Positions 18,196 to 27,534 of a DNA stretch of 64,000 nucleotides are shown here, piece after piece; position 1 is the stretch's first letter, and each line of letters begins with the position of its first letter. Made by a program: the position numbers and the translations under genes. Under the pieces are notes generated by a model that saw nothing but the letters and a program-made list of their open reading frames with translations, was not told where the DNA came from and did no database searches. This stretch comes from Calothrix sp. FI2-JRJ7 (lineage in GTDB: Bacteria > Cyanobacteriota > Cyanobacteriia > Cyanobacteriales > Nostocaceae), in contig JAHHGX010000012.1 of NCBI GenBank assembly GCA_019359675.1, positions 1 through 64,000 on the forward strand, given 5' to 3'.

Positions 18196-18456
18196 ATGCC
18201 AAATCTTTATGCTGCTTATCTTAAAGCTAAAGCAGATGGATTTGATGATTGGCCAATTTCTTGGAATGATAAAGAGAAAGTAATTACTTATGAAGTTGCC
18301 CAAACAATTGGAGAAATATATAGTGATAATCAAGATGATGTAGTTGAAGAGTGTTTAGAAAATATGCGTTTATTCAATTCTTATCCGATAGATGCTAATA
18401 GGGATTTTGAGTTTGAACTTCCTGAAAATTTTCCGAATTTATCAATTCTACAATAA
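18196..18456 (+). CDS. Small acidic hypothetical protein, 86 residues
   Basis: The ATG is preceded by AAGAAAG. The product (MPNLYAAYLKAKADGFDDWP, later DDVVEECLENMRLFNSYPID) is acidic, soluble and without cysteine pairs or hydrophobic helices. I do not recognise the family. The 38-residue ORF at 18054 is 25 bp upstream. A two-gene small-protein unit such as an antitoxin pair is possible, but no toxin fold is evident. Confidence 0.5.
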   Translation: MPNLYAAYLKAKADGFDDWPISWNDKEKVITYEVAQTIGEIYSDNQDDVVEECLENMRLFNSYPIDANRDFEFELPENFPNLSILQ

Positions 18457-18902
18457 ATACCCGTAACGCAGTCACAAAAATTACAAGTATACTTAGATTT
18501 TGATAACCATTGGTTAACAAATCTGGAGGCGCCATCACATTGAAAGCACTACTATTAATAGTACTTGATTAGACTTTTTATGCATAATTAATTCTATCCC
18601 TTGTAGTATTGCAACATCATCAATATGTTGGGTTCCGTTCCTCCACCCAACCTACAATTTGAAAAATATTTCATTAAGCCTATTTACAAGGGTACAACAA
18701 TGTGTTGCACCCTTTTGTTATACGTATCATATTTTTATTGTTACAAAATTGTTACCAAAATCGTATAGCATTGCCTATAGACTTTTTTCGCAAAGCAAGT
18801 TACTAATAATACTCAACTCTTGTTGGGGCGAGTTTTATCTATTAACTATTGAGTCAATCAAATATTTACTAGTAATCCCAAAATCTTTTACCCCTTACTC
18901 CC
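18457..18902. other. Intergenic region with palindromic repeats
   Basis: About 450 bp without a supported gene. It holds the near-palindrome at 18500-18520, then GGAGG and a TTG-initiated frame of only ten codons, and a GTTGGGT...ACCCAAC inverted repeat at 18627-18651. The latter is another common cyanobacterial intergenic element. The remainder is A+T-rich leader before the sucrose-phosphate phosphatase. Confidence 0.6.
18500..18520. promoter_or_regulatory. Near-palindrome related to the one before xseA
   Basis: Arms TTGATAACCA and TGGTTAACAA around one T, with one mismatch, followed by AAATCTGGAGG. The layout (palindrome, AAATCTG, then a ribosome-site-like GAGG) repeats that at 15670-15713, so both may be sites for one regulator or copies of one duplicated leader. 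Confidence 0.4.
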
Positions 18903-19667
18903 ATGAAACCGTTTTTGTTTGTCACTGACCTAGATAACACTCTCGTTAATCACACTGTCGTTGGCGCCGATGACCAGTTAGTACTATTGAACCAAATGTT
19001 AACCGAGCATAGACAAAATTATGGTAGTAAAATTGTTTATGCAACTGGTCGTTCACCTGTACTATATAGAGAACTAAAAGAAGAGAAAAACTTGATAGAC
19101 CCTGATGCATTGGTTGTATCTGTAGGAACAGAAATCTATTTTGATGATAGCGAAACCCCTGATGCGTCTTGGTCACAGAAGCTTTCACATGGGTGGAATA
19201 AAGAAGCTGTTATCGAAGTGACATCGCAATTTCCGGAGTTAGTTCCACAACCGGAGACAGAACAGCGTCCATTTAAGGTAAGTTTCTTTTTGAAAGAGGA
19301 GCTATCAGAAAAAATTTTGCCGCAACTTGAGTCAAAGTTACAAAAATGTGCTTTAAATATAAAGTTAATCTATAGTAGTGGGATTGACCTTGACATTGTG
19401 CCCCGCGACAGCGATAAAGGTCAGGCAGTGCAATTTCTACGTCAAAAGTGGAATTTTGTAGCTGAACAAACGGTTGTTTGTGGAGATTCAGGTAACGATA
19501 TATCATTATTTGCTACTGGAGAGGAACGGGGAATTCTTGTCGGGAATGCACGTCCTGAATTACTACAGTGGTACAGTACTAATCGCGCGGATTATCGTTA
19601 TTTGGCTTCAAATGATTGTGCTGGCGGAATTATTGAAGGTTTGAAACATTTTGGTTTCGTAGAATGA
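18903..19667 (+). CDS. Sucrose-phosphate phosphatase-like HAD hydrolase
   Basis: 254 residues, HAD-IIB subfamily. Motif I DLDNTL has the nucleophile and acid/base Asp at 9 and 11. Motif II region YATGRS supplies the Thr/Ser, and motif [13 protein letters not shown] (near 194-204) the Mg ligands. The overall pattern, including FKVSFFL in the cap, fits sucrose-6-phosphate phosphatase, the last step of sucrose synthesis; a related sugar phosphatase cannot be excluded. Its stop overlaps the ruvA start (ATGA at 19664-19667), indicating translational coupling. Confidence 0.85.
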   Translation: MKPFLFVTDLDNTLVNHTVVGADDQLVLLNQMLTEHRQNYGSKIVYATGRSPVLYRELKEEKNLIDPDALVVSVGTEIYFDDSETPDASWSQKLSHGWNKEAVIEVTSQFPELVPQPETEQRPFKVSFFLKEELSEKILPQLESKLQKCALNIKLIYSSGIDLDIVPRDSDKGQAVQFLRQKWNFVAEQTVVCGDSGNDISLFATGEERGILVGNARPELLQWYSTNRADYRYLASNDCAGGIIEGLKHFGFVE

Positions 19668-20293
19668 TTAGTTATCTTAAAGGTCTCGTTGCGAATATTC
19701 AAAGCAGTGGTAATCGCCATATTCTCACTTTGGAAGTGAATTATATGGGGTACGACTTGCAAATTCCCGGAAAGCTGGCGAAACAATTGCCAGGTTCGGG
19801 TGAGAGTGTTCAGATTTTTACCCATTACCAAGTCCGTGAAGAAGTTCCTTTGCTTTACGGTTTTGGTTCACCAGCAGAACGCGATTTATTTCGCCATTTG
19901 TTAGGTGTGAGTGGTATTGGCGCCGCATTAGCTATTGCATTACTCGATACTCTCGAAGTACCGGAATTAGTGCAAGCAATTGTTACAGCGAATGTACAAT
20001 TAATTATTCAGGCGCCTGGTGTTGGGAAGAAAACGGCTGAACGGATTTGTTTAGAGCTAAAAAGCAAGCTGATTGAGTGGCGTAAAACCGCTGGTTTTTT
20101 CGTTGCTACCGATGGTCCGGCGCCAAGTATTCTCGAAGAAGTGCAAAGTACATTACTAGCACTTGGTTATACAGCAGGTGAGGTGAGCCATGCTTTACAC
20201 TTCGTTAGTGAAGATATTGGACTTCCTAAAGATGCTTTTGTAGAAGATTGGATACGCCAAGCTATCGCGCATCTTAGTAGTACAGAAGTATAG
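19664..20293 (+). CDS. ruvA: Holliday junction branch migration protein RuvA
   Basis: 209 residues. Domain I (OB fold) begins [13 protein letters not shown]. Domain II has two helix-hairpin-helix motifs, [17 protein letters not shown] and [15 protein letters not shown]. Domain III is the C-terminal helical unit that touches RuvB ([17 protein letters not shown]). RuvA tetramers hold the junction while RuvB drives migration. It overlaps the upstream phosphatase by four bases. No ruvB is present in the window, as is usual in cyanobacteria where the genes are dispersed. Confidence 0.95.
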   Translation: MISYLKGLVANIQSSGNRHILTLEVNYMGYDLQIPGKLAKQLPGSGESVQIFTHYQVREEVPLLYGFGSPAERDLFRHLLGVSGIGAALAIALLDTLEVPELVQAIVTANVQLIIQAPGVGKKTAERICLELKSKLIEWRKTAGFFVATDGPAPSILEEVQSTLLALGYTAGEVSHALHFVSEDIGLPKDAFVEDWIRQAIAHLSSTEV

Positions 20294-20381
20294 GTGTTTT
20301 CCTGCGGATATGAATGGATTTATTATGTATGGTTTTGGGTCATCTACTTTACCTCACTAATTAATTTTTATTCCAAATCTA

Positions 20382-21563
20382 ATGTCCGCATACGCTTGGA
20401 TAGAAGAATCGTTAGAAACAATTCAACGTGCAAACTGGTATCGTTCAACACAAACCATCCACGGTAGTCCCGGCGCCGTTGTTGTTTTAGAGGGTAAGGA
20501 AGTTATAAATTTTGCTAGTAATGATTATTTAGGTTTGGCAGGTGATGAGCGTTTAATCACCGCAGCAGTAAACGCAGTTAAAGAATTTGGCACAGGTTCT
20601 ACTGGTTCACGGTTACTTACTGGACAACGGTTATTACACCAAGAATTGGAACGAGCAATAGCATCTCTCAAACAAACTCAAGACGCTATTGTTTTTAGTT
20701 CCGGTTATCTTGCCAATATTGGCGCCATTGCAGCATTAGTTGGTAAACGTGATTTGGTATTATCTGACCAATATAATCATTCCAGTCTCAAAAATGGCGC
20801 AATTCTAAGTGGTGCAAGTATTACCGAGTATCCGCACTGTAATACTGAAGTTTTGAAAAAACAACTTATCGGACAACGCAAAAACTATCGTCGCTGTTTG
20901 ATTATTACCGATAGCGTTTTTAGTATGGACGGTGATTTATGTCCTTTACCCGAATTATTAGATTTAGCAGAAGAGTTTAATTGTATGCTGCTAGTCGATG
21001 AGGCGCATGGTACTGGAGTATTAGGGGAAAATGGCGCCGGATGCGTTGAACATTTTGGATGTACAGGTAGAGAGTTAATTCAAATGGGAACTCTTAGTAA
21101 AGCTTTGGGTAGTTTGGGAGGATATATTACAGGAAGTGCCACTTTAATAGATTATCTTCGGAATCGGGCGCCGAGCTGGATTTACACAACCGCACTTTCC
21201 CCTGCTGACACAGCATCCGCACTCACAGCAATAGAAATAGTGGGTAGTGAACCACAACGTAGGATGCAACTATGGCACAACGTAAAATACTTGAAGGAAT
21301 TGATACAAAAACATTTACCTGAGTTAAAGATATTACTTTCATCTTCACCTATACTATGTTTCCAATTAGCAAGTGCTGCTGATGCTTTAAAAGCAGGCAA
21401 ACGGTTAAAGGATGCTGGTATTTTTGCTCCTGCCATTCGTCCCCCCACAGTACCTACAAGTCGCATTCGCATTACATTGATGGCAACACATGAGAATGTT
21501 CACATTGAGAAATTAGTAGAAGTGATGTGCAGTATGGTTGCCAATGGCGACCTTACAGGTTAA
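20382..21563 (+). CDS. bioF: 8-amino-7-oxononanoate synthase
   Basis: 393 residues, PLP-dependent alpha-oxoamine synthase family. It condenses pimeloyl-ACP with alanine in biotin synthesis. The opening [10 protein letters not shown], glycine-rich [28 protein letters not shown] and the PLP lysine in [13 protein letters not shown] (Lys near 240) are all intact. [16 protein letters not shown] at the C-terminus is typical. Related enzymes are glycine C-acetyltransferase and ALA synthase; length and motifs favour BioF. Confidence 0.88.
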   Translation: MSAYAWIEESLETIQRANWYRSTQTIHGSPGAVVVLEGKEVINFASNDYLGLAGDERLITAAVNAVKEFGTGSTGSRLLTGQRLLHQELERAIASLKQTQDAIVFSSGYLANIGAIAALVGKRDLVLSDQYNHSSLKNGAILSGASITEYPHCNTEVLKKQLIGQRKNYRRCLIITDSVFSMDGDLCPLPELLDLAEEFNCMLLVDEAHGTGVLGENGAGCVEHFGCTGRELIQMGTLSKALGSLGGYITGSATLIDYLRNRAPSWIYTTALSPADTASALTAIEIVGSEPQRRMQLWHNVKYLKELIQKHLPELKILLSSSPILCFQLASAADALKAGKRLKDAGIFAPAIRPPTVPTSRIRITLMATHENVHIEKLVEVMCSMVANGDLTG

Positions 21564-21653
21564 GAAGACATTATAAATAAATTAACTATTTAATAATCCC
21601 AAAATCAATCGAAGGTAATAGAATTTGGGTATATTTTGATAATCTACCACAGT

Positions 21654-23510
21654 ATGAAAATTCGTAAACATTTCCAGCATTTCATCTACCTTGCGCTTTG
21701 TGTTGTGACTATAACTATAGCTTGTACAAGACAGCCTCAACAAAGTAATCAACAAGTAGCTCAAAAAGCCAAGCAGCATAATGCAATTATTTTCGTTGCT
21801 GATGGTTTGCGTCCTGATTGGGTAAATTCTACCGATACTCCAAATTTAAATGAGATTCGTTCTGATGGCGTAACTTTTCTTAATAGTCATTCTTTATTCC
21901 CCACTTTTACAACTTCAAATGCTTCTGCAATTGCAACTGGGCATTTTCTTGGTGATACTGGTGACTTTAGCAATACAATAAAAGTTAATACTCCAGTTAA
22001 AAGCGCTAAAAATAGTCTTGTTCCGTACCTAGAGAATAATGTCGTTCTCAAAGAAGTTAACAAACAGTTCGGCGCCAATTTCTTGAATGAGCAAAGTTTA
22101 TTAGCAACCGCGCGTAAAGCCGATTTTAGTACAGCAGCAGTTGGAAAAATTGGACCGGTACTAATTCAAGACATTACTTTACAGCAAGGTGAACCAACGA
22201 TTATTTTTGATGATGATACAGGTCAAAAAGAAGGTGTTACTCTTAATCAAGATGTAATCAGCTTACTCGATAAGAACTCTTTACCGAAAGAAACACCAGA
22301 ACGGGGTGAGAACGGAAAAAGCGGTGATTATAAAACCCCAGGAACTACAAGTGCAAATGTAACTCAGCAACAATATTTTGCTGATGTAACAACTAAAGTG
22401 ATTTTACCGCTTTTTCAACAGCGCCAAAAGCCTTTTGTAATGGTGTATTGGTCGCGCGACCCCGACGGTACGCAGCACAATCATGGTGATAGTCTTAACA
22501 AGCTAGTACCAGGTATTAATGGTCCGACATCTCAAGCAGCACGTCAAAATGTAGATAAAAACTTGGCGCAAATTCGAGGCGCCCTCAAAGAGTTAGGATT
22601 AGAAGAGACTACAAATATATTTATTACTGCTGACCACGGGTTTTCGACGATTAGTAGAGAAAGTAAAACGAGTTATGCAGCAACTCTTGATTATCCTGAT
22701 GTACCAAAAGGCTTTTTACCATCAGGTTTTGTAGCAATTGATTTAGCGAAAGATTTGGGATTGCCTTTATTTGATCCAGATAAAAAAAATGCTCGTGTAG
22801 ACCCAACTAAAGGTCAAAATACCCGAAATCATATTCTTGGTAAAGACCCAAATAAACCTGATGTGATTGTAGCAGCAAACGGTGGTTCAGATTTGGTATA
22901 TCTACCGAATAAAGCAAATCAAAAAGATTTAGCGCAAAAAATAGTGACTTCACTGTTTAAACAGGATTATGTTAGCGGTGTTTTCGTCAATAATGATTTG
23001 GGCAAAATACCAGGTACATTATCACTAGAGAATATTGGACTTAGAGGCAACGCGCGTACACCCAAACCCTCAATGCTAATAAACTTCCGTTCGTTTGATA
23101 CAGGATGTGGGACACCTACAGCATGTGGTGCAGAAGTATCCGACACAAAACTGCAACAAGGGCAAGGAATGCACGGTAGTTTCAGCCGTGCGGACACTTA
23201 CAATATGATGGGCGCCATTGGTCCAGACTTTAAAAAAGGATTTAAAGACTTTGCACCTGTAAGTAATGCAGATGTACCACGTACTATTGCCAAAGTATTA
23301 AATTTACAGCTTAAACCTTTGGGAAGATTAACGGGAAGAGTGATAAATGAGGCATTGGTGGGTCAACCAGATACAGTGGGCGCCAAGTCTTTTACAATGG
23401 AGTCAAAACCTGCTGAGAATGGGTTGAAGACAGTTTTGAAGTATCAAACTGTTGGTAAAACTCGTTACTTTGATGTTGCGGGATTTCCTGGTAGAACATT
23501 AGGTCTTTAA
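21654..23510 (+). CDS. Alkaline phosphatase superfamily lipoprotein
   Basis: 618 residues from ATG 21654; the frame reaches TTG 21636. An N-terminal signal ends in a lipobox-like TITIAC (Cys near 25), suggesting export and lipidation. The metal site opens with VADGLRPDW (about 48-56). The nucleophile is probably a Thr in SLFPTFTTSNASAIATGH, and ADHGFST (about 326) supplies further ligands. This is the nucleotide pyrophosphatase/phosphodiesterase branch of the alkaline phosphatase superfamily. Probable role: hydrolysis of phosphoesters in the periplasm. The substrate is unknown. Confidence 0.85.
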   Translation: MKIRKHFQHFIYLALCVVTITIACTRQPQQSNQQVAQKAKQHNAIIFVADGLRPDWVNSTDTPNLNEIRSDGVTFLNSHSLFPTFTTSNASAIATGHFLGDTGDFSNTIKVNTPVKSAKNSLVPYLENNVVLKEVNKQFGANFLNEQSLLATARKADFSTAAVGKIGPVLIQDITLQQGEPTIIFDDDTGQKEGVTLNQDVISLLDKNSLPKETPERGENGKSGDYKTPGTTSANVTQQQYFADVTTKVILPLFQQRQKPFVMVYWSRDPDGTQHNHGDSLNKLVPGINGPTSQAARQNVDKNLAQIRGALKELGLEETTNIFITADHGFSTISRESKTSYAATLDYPDVPKGFLPSGFVAIDLAKDLGLPLFDPDKKNARVDPTKGQNTRNHILGKDPNKPDVIVAANGGSDLVYLPNKANQKDLAQKIVTSLFKQDYVSGVFVNNDLGKIPGTLSLENIGLRGNARTPKPSMLINFRSFDTGCGTPTACGAEVSDTKLQQGQGMHGSFSRADTYNMMGAIGPDFKKGFKDFAPVSNADVPRTIAKVLNLQLKPLGRLTGRVINEALVGQPDTVGAKSFTMESKPAENGLKTVLKYQTVGKTRYFDVAGFPGRTLGL

Positions 23511-23517
23511 ATTACGT

Positions 23518-23622
23518 TCGTTGTAAGCACTTCAGTGCTTCACAATATAAGCACTGAAGTGCTTACAACGAGTGCTTACAACGAGTGCTTACAACGAGTG
23601 CTTACAACGAGTGCTTACAACG
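23518..23622. repeat. 23-bp inverted repeat followed by five 13-bp tandem repeats
   Basis: Arms at 23518-23540 and 23549-23571 are perfect complements around CACAATAT. The right arm runs into five exact copies of AGTGCTTACAACG (23558-23622). The 13-mer equals the outer part of the arm, so the array looks like slippage from one hairpin end. It lies between convergent genes and could terminate transcription. Confidence 0.95.
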
Positions 23623-23627
23623 AGTTT

Positions 23628-24011
23628 TTACGTTTCATATATTTCTAATGGCAGACCGTCGGGGTCTTGGAAAAAGGTATATTTTTTATCTGTAATATCA
23701 TCAATTCTAATATTCTCAACTTCTACGCCTTGAGATTGTAAATACAAAACAGTCTCTTCTATGTTCTCAACCTCGAATGCTAAATGCCTTAAACCACACG
23801 CTTCAGGTTTATTAACTCGCTGTGGAGGATTGGGGAATGAGAATAACTCGATTTGATTTTCTCCAACTTGTAAATCTAATTTATAGGAATTTCGCGGCGC
23901 CCGGTATGTTTCTTGAATAATTTTGAAGCCTAGGGTTTCGACGTAGAATTTTTTGGATAGCTCGTAGTTTGAACAGATGATTGCGGCATGATGAATTTTA
24001 ATAGGTTTCAT
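23628..24011 (-). CDS. VOC superfamily (glyoxalase I-like) protein
   Basis: 127 residues, two beta-alpha-beta-beta-beta units. IKIHHAAIICSNYELSKKFY opens the fold with a metal-type His, GENQIELFSFP ends the first half with a Glu, GLRHLAFEVEN gives the second His and DPDGLPLEIYE the second Glu. This H/E/H/E quartet is that of metal-binding VOC enzymes, close to the GloA2/YaeR group. A true glyoxalase role is not assured. Confidence 0.85.
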   Translation of the reverse strand: MKPIKIHHAAIICSNYELSKKFYVETLGFKIIQETYRAPRNSYKLDLQVGENQIELFSFPNPPQRVNKPEACGLRHLAFEVENIEETVLYLQSQGVEVENIRIDDITDKKYTFFQDPDGLPLEIYET

Positions 24012-24043
24012 GATTAGGATTTACGCATTGAAATATAAATTAT

Positions 24044-24095
24044 GTAGAGACGCGTAAACCGGAGGTTTTCCCGCAGGGATAAATCGCGTCTCTAC
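24044..24095. repeat. GTAGAGACGCG inverted repeat
   Basis: GTAGAGACGCG (24044-24054) is complemented by CGCGTCTCTAC (24085-24095). Related palindromes lie at 52911-52940 (perfect) and about 58619-58646 (imperfect). It separates the VOC and VWA genes. Confidence 0.85.
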
Positions 24096-24101
24096 GTAAT
24101 A

Positions 24102-25349
24102 TTAAGAATCTTGTAATATGGTTTTTGATACAATCCTGGTTTTTTTGCGGTCAGCTTCTGATAGGTCTTGTCCTGCTTGTAGTTGGGTGGCAGAAGTTTG
24201 TAATACTGTTGCAGCACTCATATCGCCCATTTGCAGAGCAGTTTTTGCTGCGGTTTGTAACATTGTTGCGGCGCCTGCTCTATCACCCATTTGTAGTTTT
24301 GTTTCTGCAAGCTGGGTTTGTCGATATTTTGCTAGTGCCAGAACGTGCTGTTGTACATTGGCGTCAACTACTGATTGATATTGTCCTGTAACATTTGCCT
24401 CTACGAAGAATATTTCTGAAAGTATTCCTGTAACGTTTTGACCTGGGTCATCATAACGCACTTGTAGCTGGGCGATTGGTTGCCTACCAATTGGCAATTG
24501 CGAAATATACAAGTTTGCTAAAATGACTCGTTCAACATCACGCATCAAATCGCCTATGCGTACAGATATTCGCCCATCGGGGTCTTGCTGTACGGGTAAC
24601 TCGATTGTTTCCGGCGCCACTTGTGCGACAGGTTTAAGTTCGGCAAACCGTACTTTTGGAACTAGCGAAAACAGTAAGTAAGCATTTGTTAAACTCACCG
24701 TTTGAATGCGGGTAAGTAGCTGGTTAAATTTAGCTTCCGCTTGATCTGGCTGTTGAATGTGGGATAAAGAGCCACCACCAGCATCTGCAATCTGTTCGAG
24801 AACGTCTTGGTTCCAGTTATCGCCAAAACCGAGAGTATTCAACGTCAAATTGTAGCTAGCAGCTAATTTGGCAAATTCTAAACAGCGCTTATTACTACCG
24901 TGTTCGTTTTCACCGTCGGTTAACAAAAAGGCTTGCGATATCGAATCTTTGTTACCTTTGGTTAGTTCCTTGATACCTAATTGTAAACCTTCATCAATAG
25001 CAGTACCCCCGTCAGCAGAAAGTTTATTAATTTGTTGTTTGATGCGTTCTGGGTCTTCTACTGTCTGGTTGGATACCAAAACCTTGGCACGGTGGTCAAA
25101 AACAACAACGCTGAGGCGATCACCAGGATTTAATCTGTCAACAATACGGCAAGCCGCCTTTTTAACAGTTTCTAACGGGCGCCCACTCATCGAACCACTA
25201 TGGTCAAGAATTAGGCATAAATTCAACGGTACATTGCGGTTAAGACTATCCGCAACGGCTGAAATCGATATCGCCAACTGTCGTTGACTATTCGGCTGGC
25301 TCCCATCTAAGTTGCCATCATTTAGAGCAGGCTGCAAGCTAACCTTCAT
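24102..25349 (-). CDS. VWA-domain protein
   Basis: 415 residues, no signal peptide. The von Willebrand A domain has the metal-ion-dependent adhesion motif DHSGSMSG at 49-56. The other MIDAS Thr/Asp are probably in DGGTAIDEG and FLLTDGENEHGS. After about residue 210 comes a beta-rich region, then a helical C-terminus with repeated LQMGD and TMLQTAAKTALQMGD. Cyanobacterial homologues of this form are common and uncharacterised. It probably mediates cytosolic protein-protein contacts. Confidence 0.85.
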   Translation of the reverse strand: MKVSLQPALNDGNLDGSQPNSQRQLAISISAVADSLNRNVPLNLCLILDHSGSMSGRPLETVKKAACRIVDRLNPGDRLSVVVFDHRAKVLVSNQTVEDPERIKQQINKLSADGGTAIDEGLQLGIKELTKGNKDSISQAFLLTDGENEHGSNKRCLEFAKLAASYNLTLNTLGFGDNWNQDVLEQIADAGGGSLSHIQQPDQAEAKFNQLLTRIQTVSLTNAYLLFSLVPKVRFAELKPVAQVAPETIELPVQQDPDGRISVRIGDLMRDVERVILANLYISQLPIGRQPIAQLQVRYDDPGQNVTGILSEIFFVEANVTGQYQSVVDANVQQHVLALAKYRQTQLAETKLQMGDRAGAATMLQTAAKTALQMGDMSAATVLQTSATQLQAGQDLSEADRKKTRIVSKTILQDS

Positions 25350-25731
25350 AAATCCTTTTATCCCGGCGACACGTGTTTATAATTAACTTCAGTAGCCAGT
25401 GTAATTGCTACGGAAAAGTTAGAAACCGGGTTTCTTAATTGATAACTTGTATAAGAATAACAATTTGTTATGGAAACCCGGTTTCTTTTATAGCCAATGG
25501 TTGATAGTCAATAGTTAATGGTTAATACTTAGTAACTAGTAAATAATAGTAATTATTAGTACTAGAGTTCTGTTTTTTAAAAAACCAACAATAATTGATC
25601 AAATAACCAAGGACTATATATAGATTAACGAGAGATTAGCGAGATTATCGAGAAATCCACACCTCCAGTTGACCTGAGACGTGCGTTAGGATGTATTACA
25701 GTTAACGGCATTATCTCAGGCAACAGTTGCT
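25350..25731. other. Intergenic region with GAAACCGGGTTTC repeats
   Basis: About 380 bp. AGAAACCGGGTTTCT (25421-25435) and GAAACCCGGTTTC (25472-25484) are palindromes and copies of an element also seen at 34680 and 41158. Short TAGTTAATGGTTAATA-type direct repeats follow. The clpR promoter lies at its right end. Confidence 0.65.
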
Positions 25732-26394
25732 ATGGACTCTTACCCCATCAAGGCTGTGCAAGCCCCTTATTACGGCGATAACTCTTACCGCACACCGCCA
25801 CCAGATTTACCGTCTCTTTTGTTGAAGGAGCGAATTGTCTATCTCGGGATGCCGCTGGTACCTGCTGTGACGGAACTTATAGTTGCCGAACTGCTGTTCT
25901 TGCAATCAGACGACCCCGAAAAGCCAATTAAAATTTACATCAACTCGACTGGCACCTCTGGTTATAGTGGCGAACCAGTTGGCTTTGAAACAGAAGCCTT
26001 TGCCATATATGACACAATGAAGTACATAAAACCGCCTATCCATACCATTTGTATTGGTTCAGCAATGGGTATGTCGGCTATGCTCCTCAGTGCAGGTACA
26101 AAAGGCTGTCGTGCCTCGTTGCCCCACTCTACGATTATACTGCACCAGCCCAAGAGCTATGCTCAAGGTCAAGCCACAGATATTCAAATTCGTGCCAAAG
26201 AAGTGCTGGCAAACAAAGCCACTATGGTCGATATCCTCTCGACTACTACAGGGCAAACCAAGCAGAGAATCGTGAAGGACATGGATCGTCTTTTCTATAT
26301 GACACCTCACCAAGCTGTGGAGTATGGATTAATTGACCGAGTATTCGAGAAAGAAGAACTCGCTAATCCCCCAATCCCCGCAAGCGTCCTTTAA
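25732..26394 (+). CDS. clpR: ClpR, catalytically altered Clp protease subunit
   Basis: 220 residues. It aligns from memory with cyanobacterial ClpR (PPPDLPSLLLKERIVYLG, YINSTGTSGY, ALPHSTII-like block). The serine of the usual GLAASMG motif is replaced: GSAMGMSA places Gly 113 at that position. The His in ILHQP (138) is retained, whereas ClpR sequences I remember have Asn there. ClpR forms mixed rings with ClpP3 in cyanobacteria. clpP3 follows on the same strand after a repeat-filled gap of about 100 bp. Confidence 0.88.
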   Translation: MDSYPIKAVQAPYYGDNSYRTPPPDLPSLLLKERIVYLGMPLVPAVTELIVAELLFLQSDDPEKPIKIYINSTGTSGYSGEPVGFETEAFAIYDTMKYIKPPIHTICIGSAMGMSAMLLSAGTKGCRASLPHSTIILHQPKSYAQGQATDIQIRAKEVLANKATMVDILSTTTGQTKQRIVKDMDRLFYMTPHQAVEYGLIDRVFEKEELANPPIPASVL

Positions 26395-26481
26395 AAAGTT
26401 AGGAGTGAGGAGTTAAGAGTTAGGAGTAAAAGTCAACTCATAACTCATAACTCATAACTCGTAACTAATAACTATTCACAT
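26395..26481. repeat. Short tandem heptamers between clpR and clpP3
   Basis: The stretch has GGAGTTAAGAGTTAGGAGT facing repeated AACTCAT units (four in a row with small variation, 26434-26470). The sequence can fold on itself. A similar array is present at 44085-44230. These are like the short tandemly repeated heptamers known from heterocystous cyanobacteria. Confidence 0.8.
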
Positions 26482-26496
26482 TTGGAGTTACATAAA

Positions 26497-27090
26497 ATGC
26501 CTATAGGTGTTCCAAAAGTTCCTTACCGGATGCCGGGGGAACAATATACACAGTGGGTTGATATTTATAATCGTCTTTATCGTGAGCGCGTTATTTTCTT
26601 GCCCCGTGATATTGATGATGAAATTGCCAACCAAATCGTAGCAGTAATGCTTTATCTCGATTCGGAAGATCCTGGTAAAGATATTTCTTTATACATAAAT
26701 TCTCCAGGTGGGATGGTGACATCCGGATTGATGATTTATGACACAATGCAACATATTAAATCTGATGTTGTAACGATTTGTGTCGGTTTAGCTGCTTCAA
26801 TGGGTTCATTCTTGCTTGCAGGTGGCGCCAAAGGTAAGCGTTTAGCATTGCCGCACTCGCGTATCATGATTCACCAACCTTCGGGTGGCACACGCGGACA
26901 AGCAACCGATATTGAAATTGAAGCGCGCGAAATTCTCAGAATTCGCCATCAACTCAATGGTATCTACGCTACCAACACCGGACAACCATTAGAAAAAATT
27001 GAAAGAGACATGGATCGTGACTTCTTCATGTCCGCACAAGAAGCCAAAGACTACGGTCTAATCGACAAAGTAATCGAAGAACGTCCGTAG
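26497..27090 (+). CDS. clpP: ATP-dependent Clp protease proteolytic subunit (ClpP3-type)
   Basis: 197 residues from ATG 26497, with a GGAG site at 26484; the upstream TTG is less likely. The catalytic triad is intact: Ser 101 in GLAASMGSF, His 126 in RIMIHQP and Asp near 175 in DMDRDFF. It supplies the active sites for the mixed ClpP3/ClpR ring. Its place after clpR is the standard cyanobacterial order. A strong terminator follows at 27132. Confidence 0.95.
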   Translation: MPIGVPKVPYRMPGEQYTQWVDIYNRLYRERVIFLPRDIDDEIANQIVAVMLYLDSEDPGKDISLYINSPGGMVTSGLMIYDTMQHIKSDVVTICVGLAASMGSFLLAGGAKGKRLALPHSRIMIHQPSGGTRGQATDIEIEAREILRIRHQLNGIYATNTGQPLEKIERDMDRDFFMSAQEAKDYGLIDKVIEERP

Positions 27091-27131
27091 ACTTTCCTTA
27101 GCATCAGGCTTTACCCTGATACTATATCTTA

Positions 27132-27153
27132 AAAGCCCGCAAATGCGGGCTTT
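27132..27153 (+). terminator. Intrinsic terminator of clpP3
   Basis: AAAGCCCGC and GCGGGCTTT form a 9-bp stem with an AAAT loop, 40 bases after the stop codon. The T-run is short. Confidence 0.8.
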
Positions 27154-27534
27154 ACTCATATAAAAGACTATTTTGGATGTCATAAATATTACATCTGACT
27201 ACTAGACTTTAGCGATTCCCCTTTCCAAAAAACGTATTCAAGCGATAGTATATGTAGCGTAATTTTGCTTTTATACGGTTGTTAAGGCCATTTATAGTTA
27301 ATATTTAATAGATAAGAGTGGGTGCAAAGTTTCCGGACAGGCATTTTACGTTTTTGTAGAAATTGTCAAGACTGAACTGATAAAAGTAAGCAAACAGTCT
27401 TTCGGAATATATGTTCTAGGTTCTAAGTTTAATGATGTGGGTGCCCTAAAGGTATTTACACAATATCCCTGAAATAGACATAAACTATTTTCAGGTTAAG
27501 TAAACTATTATTGATACTTGTGATTGGCTTAAAG
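27154..27534. other. Intergenic region without a recognised gene
   Basis: About 380 bp of A+T-rich sequence. No frame, hairpin or RNA gene could be supported. It includes the leader of the J-domain gene. Confidence 0.45.

Noticed and set aside
18659-18928. 89-codon frame before the sucrose-phosphate phosphatase
   Set aside because: A+T-rich and hydrophobic by composition only, without a start site, and overlapping the start of the real gene.
23558-23622. Possible CRISPR array
   Set aside because: The 13-mers are contiguous with no spacers, and no cas genes are present.
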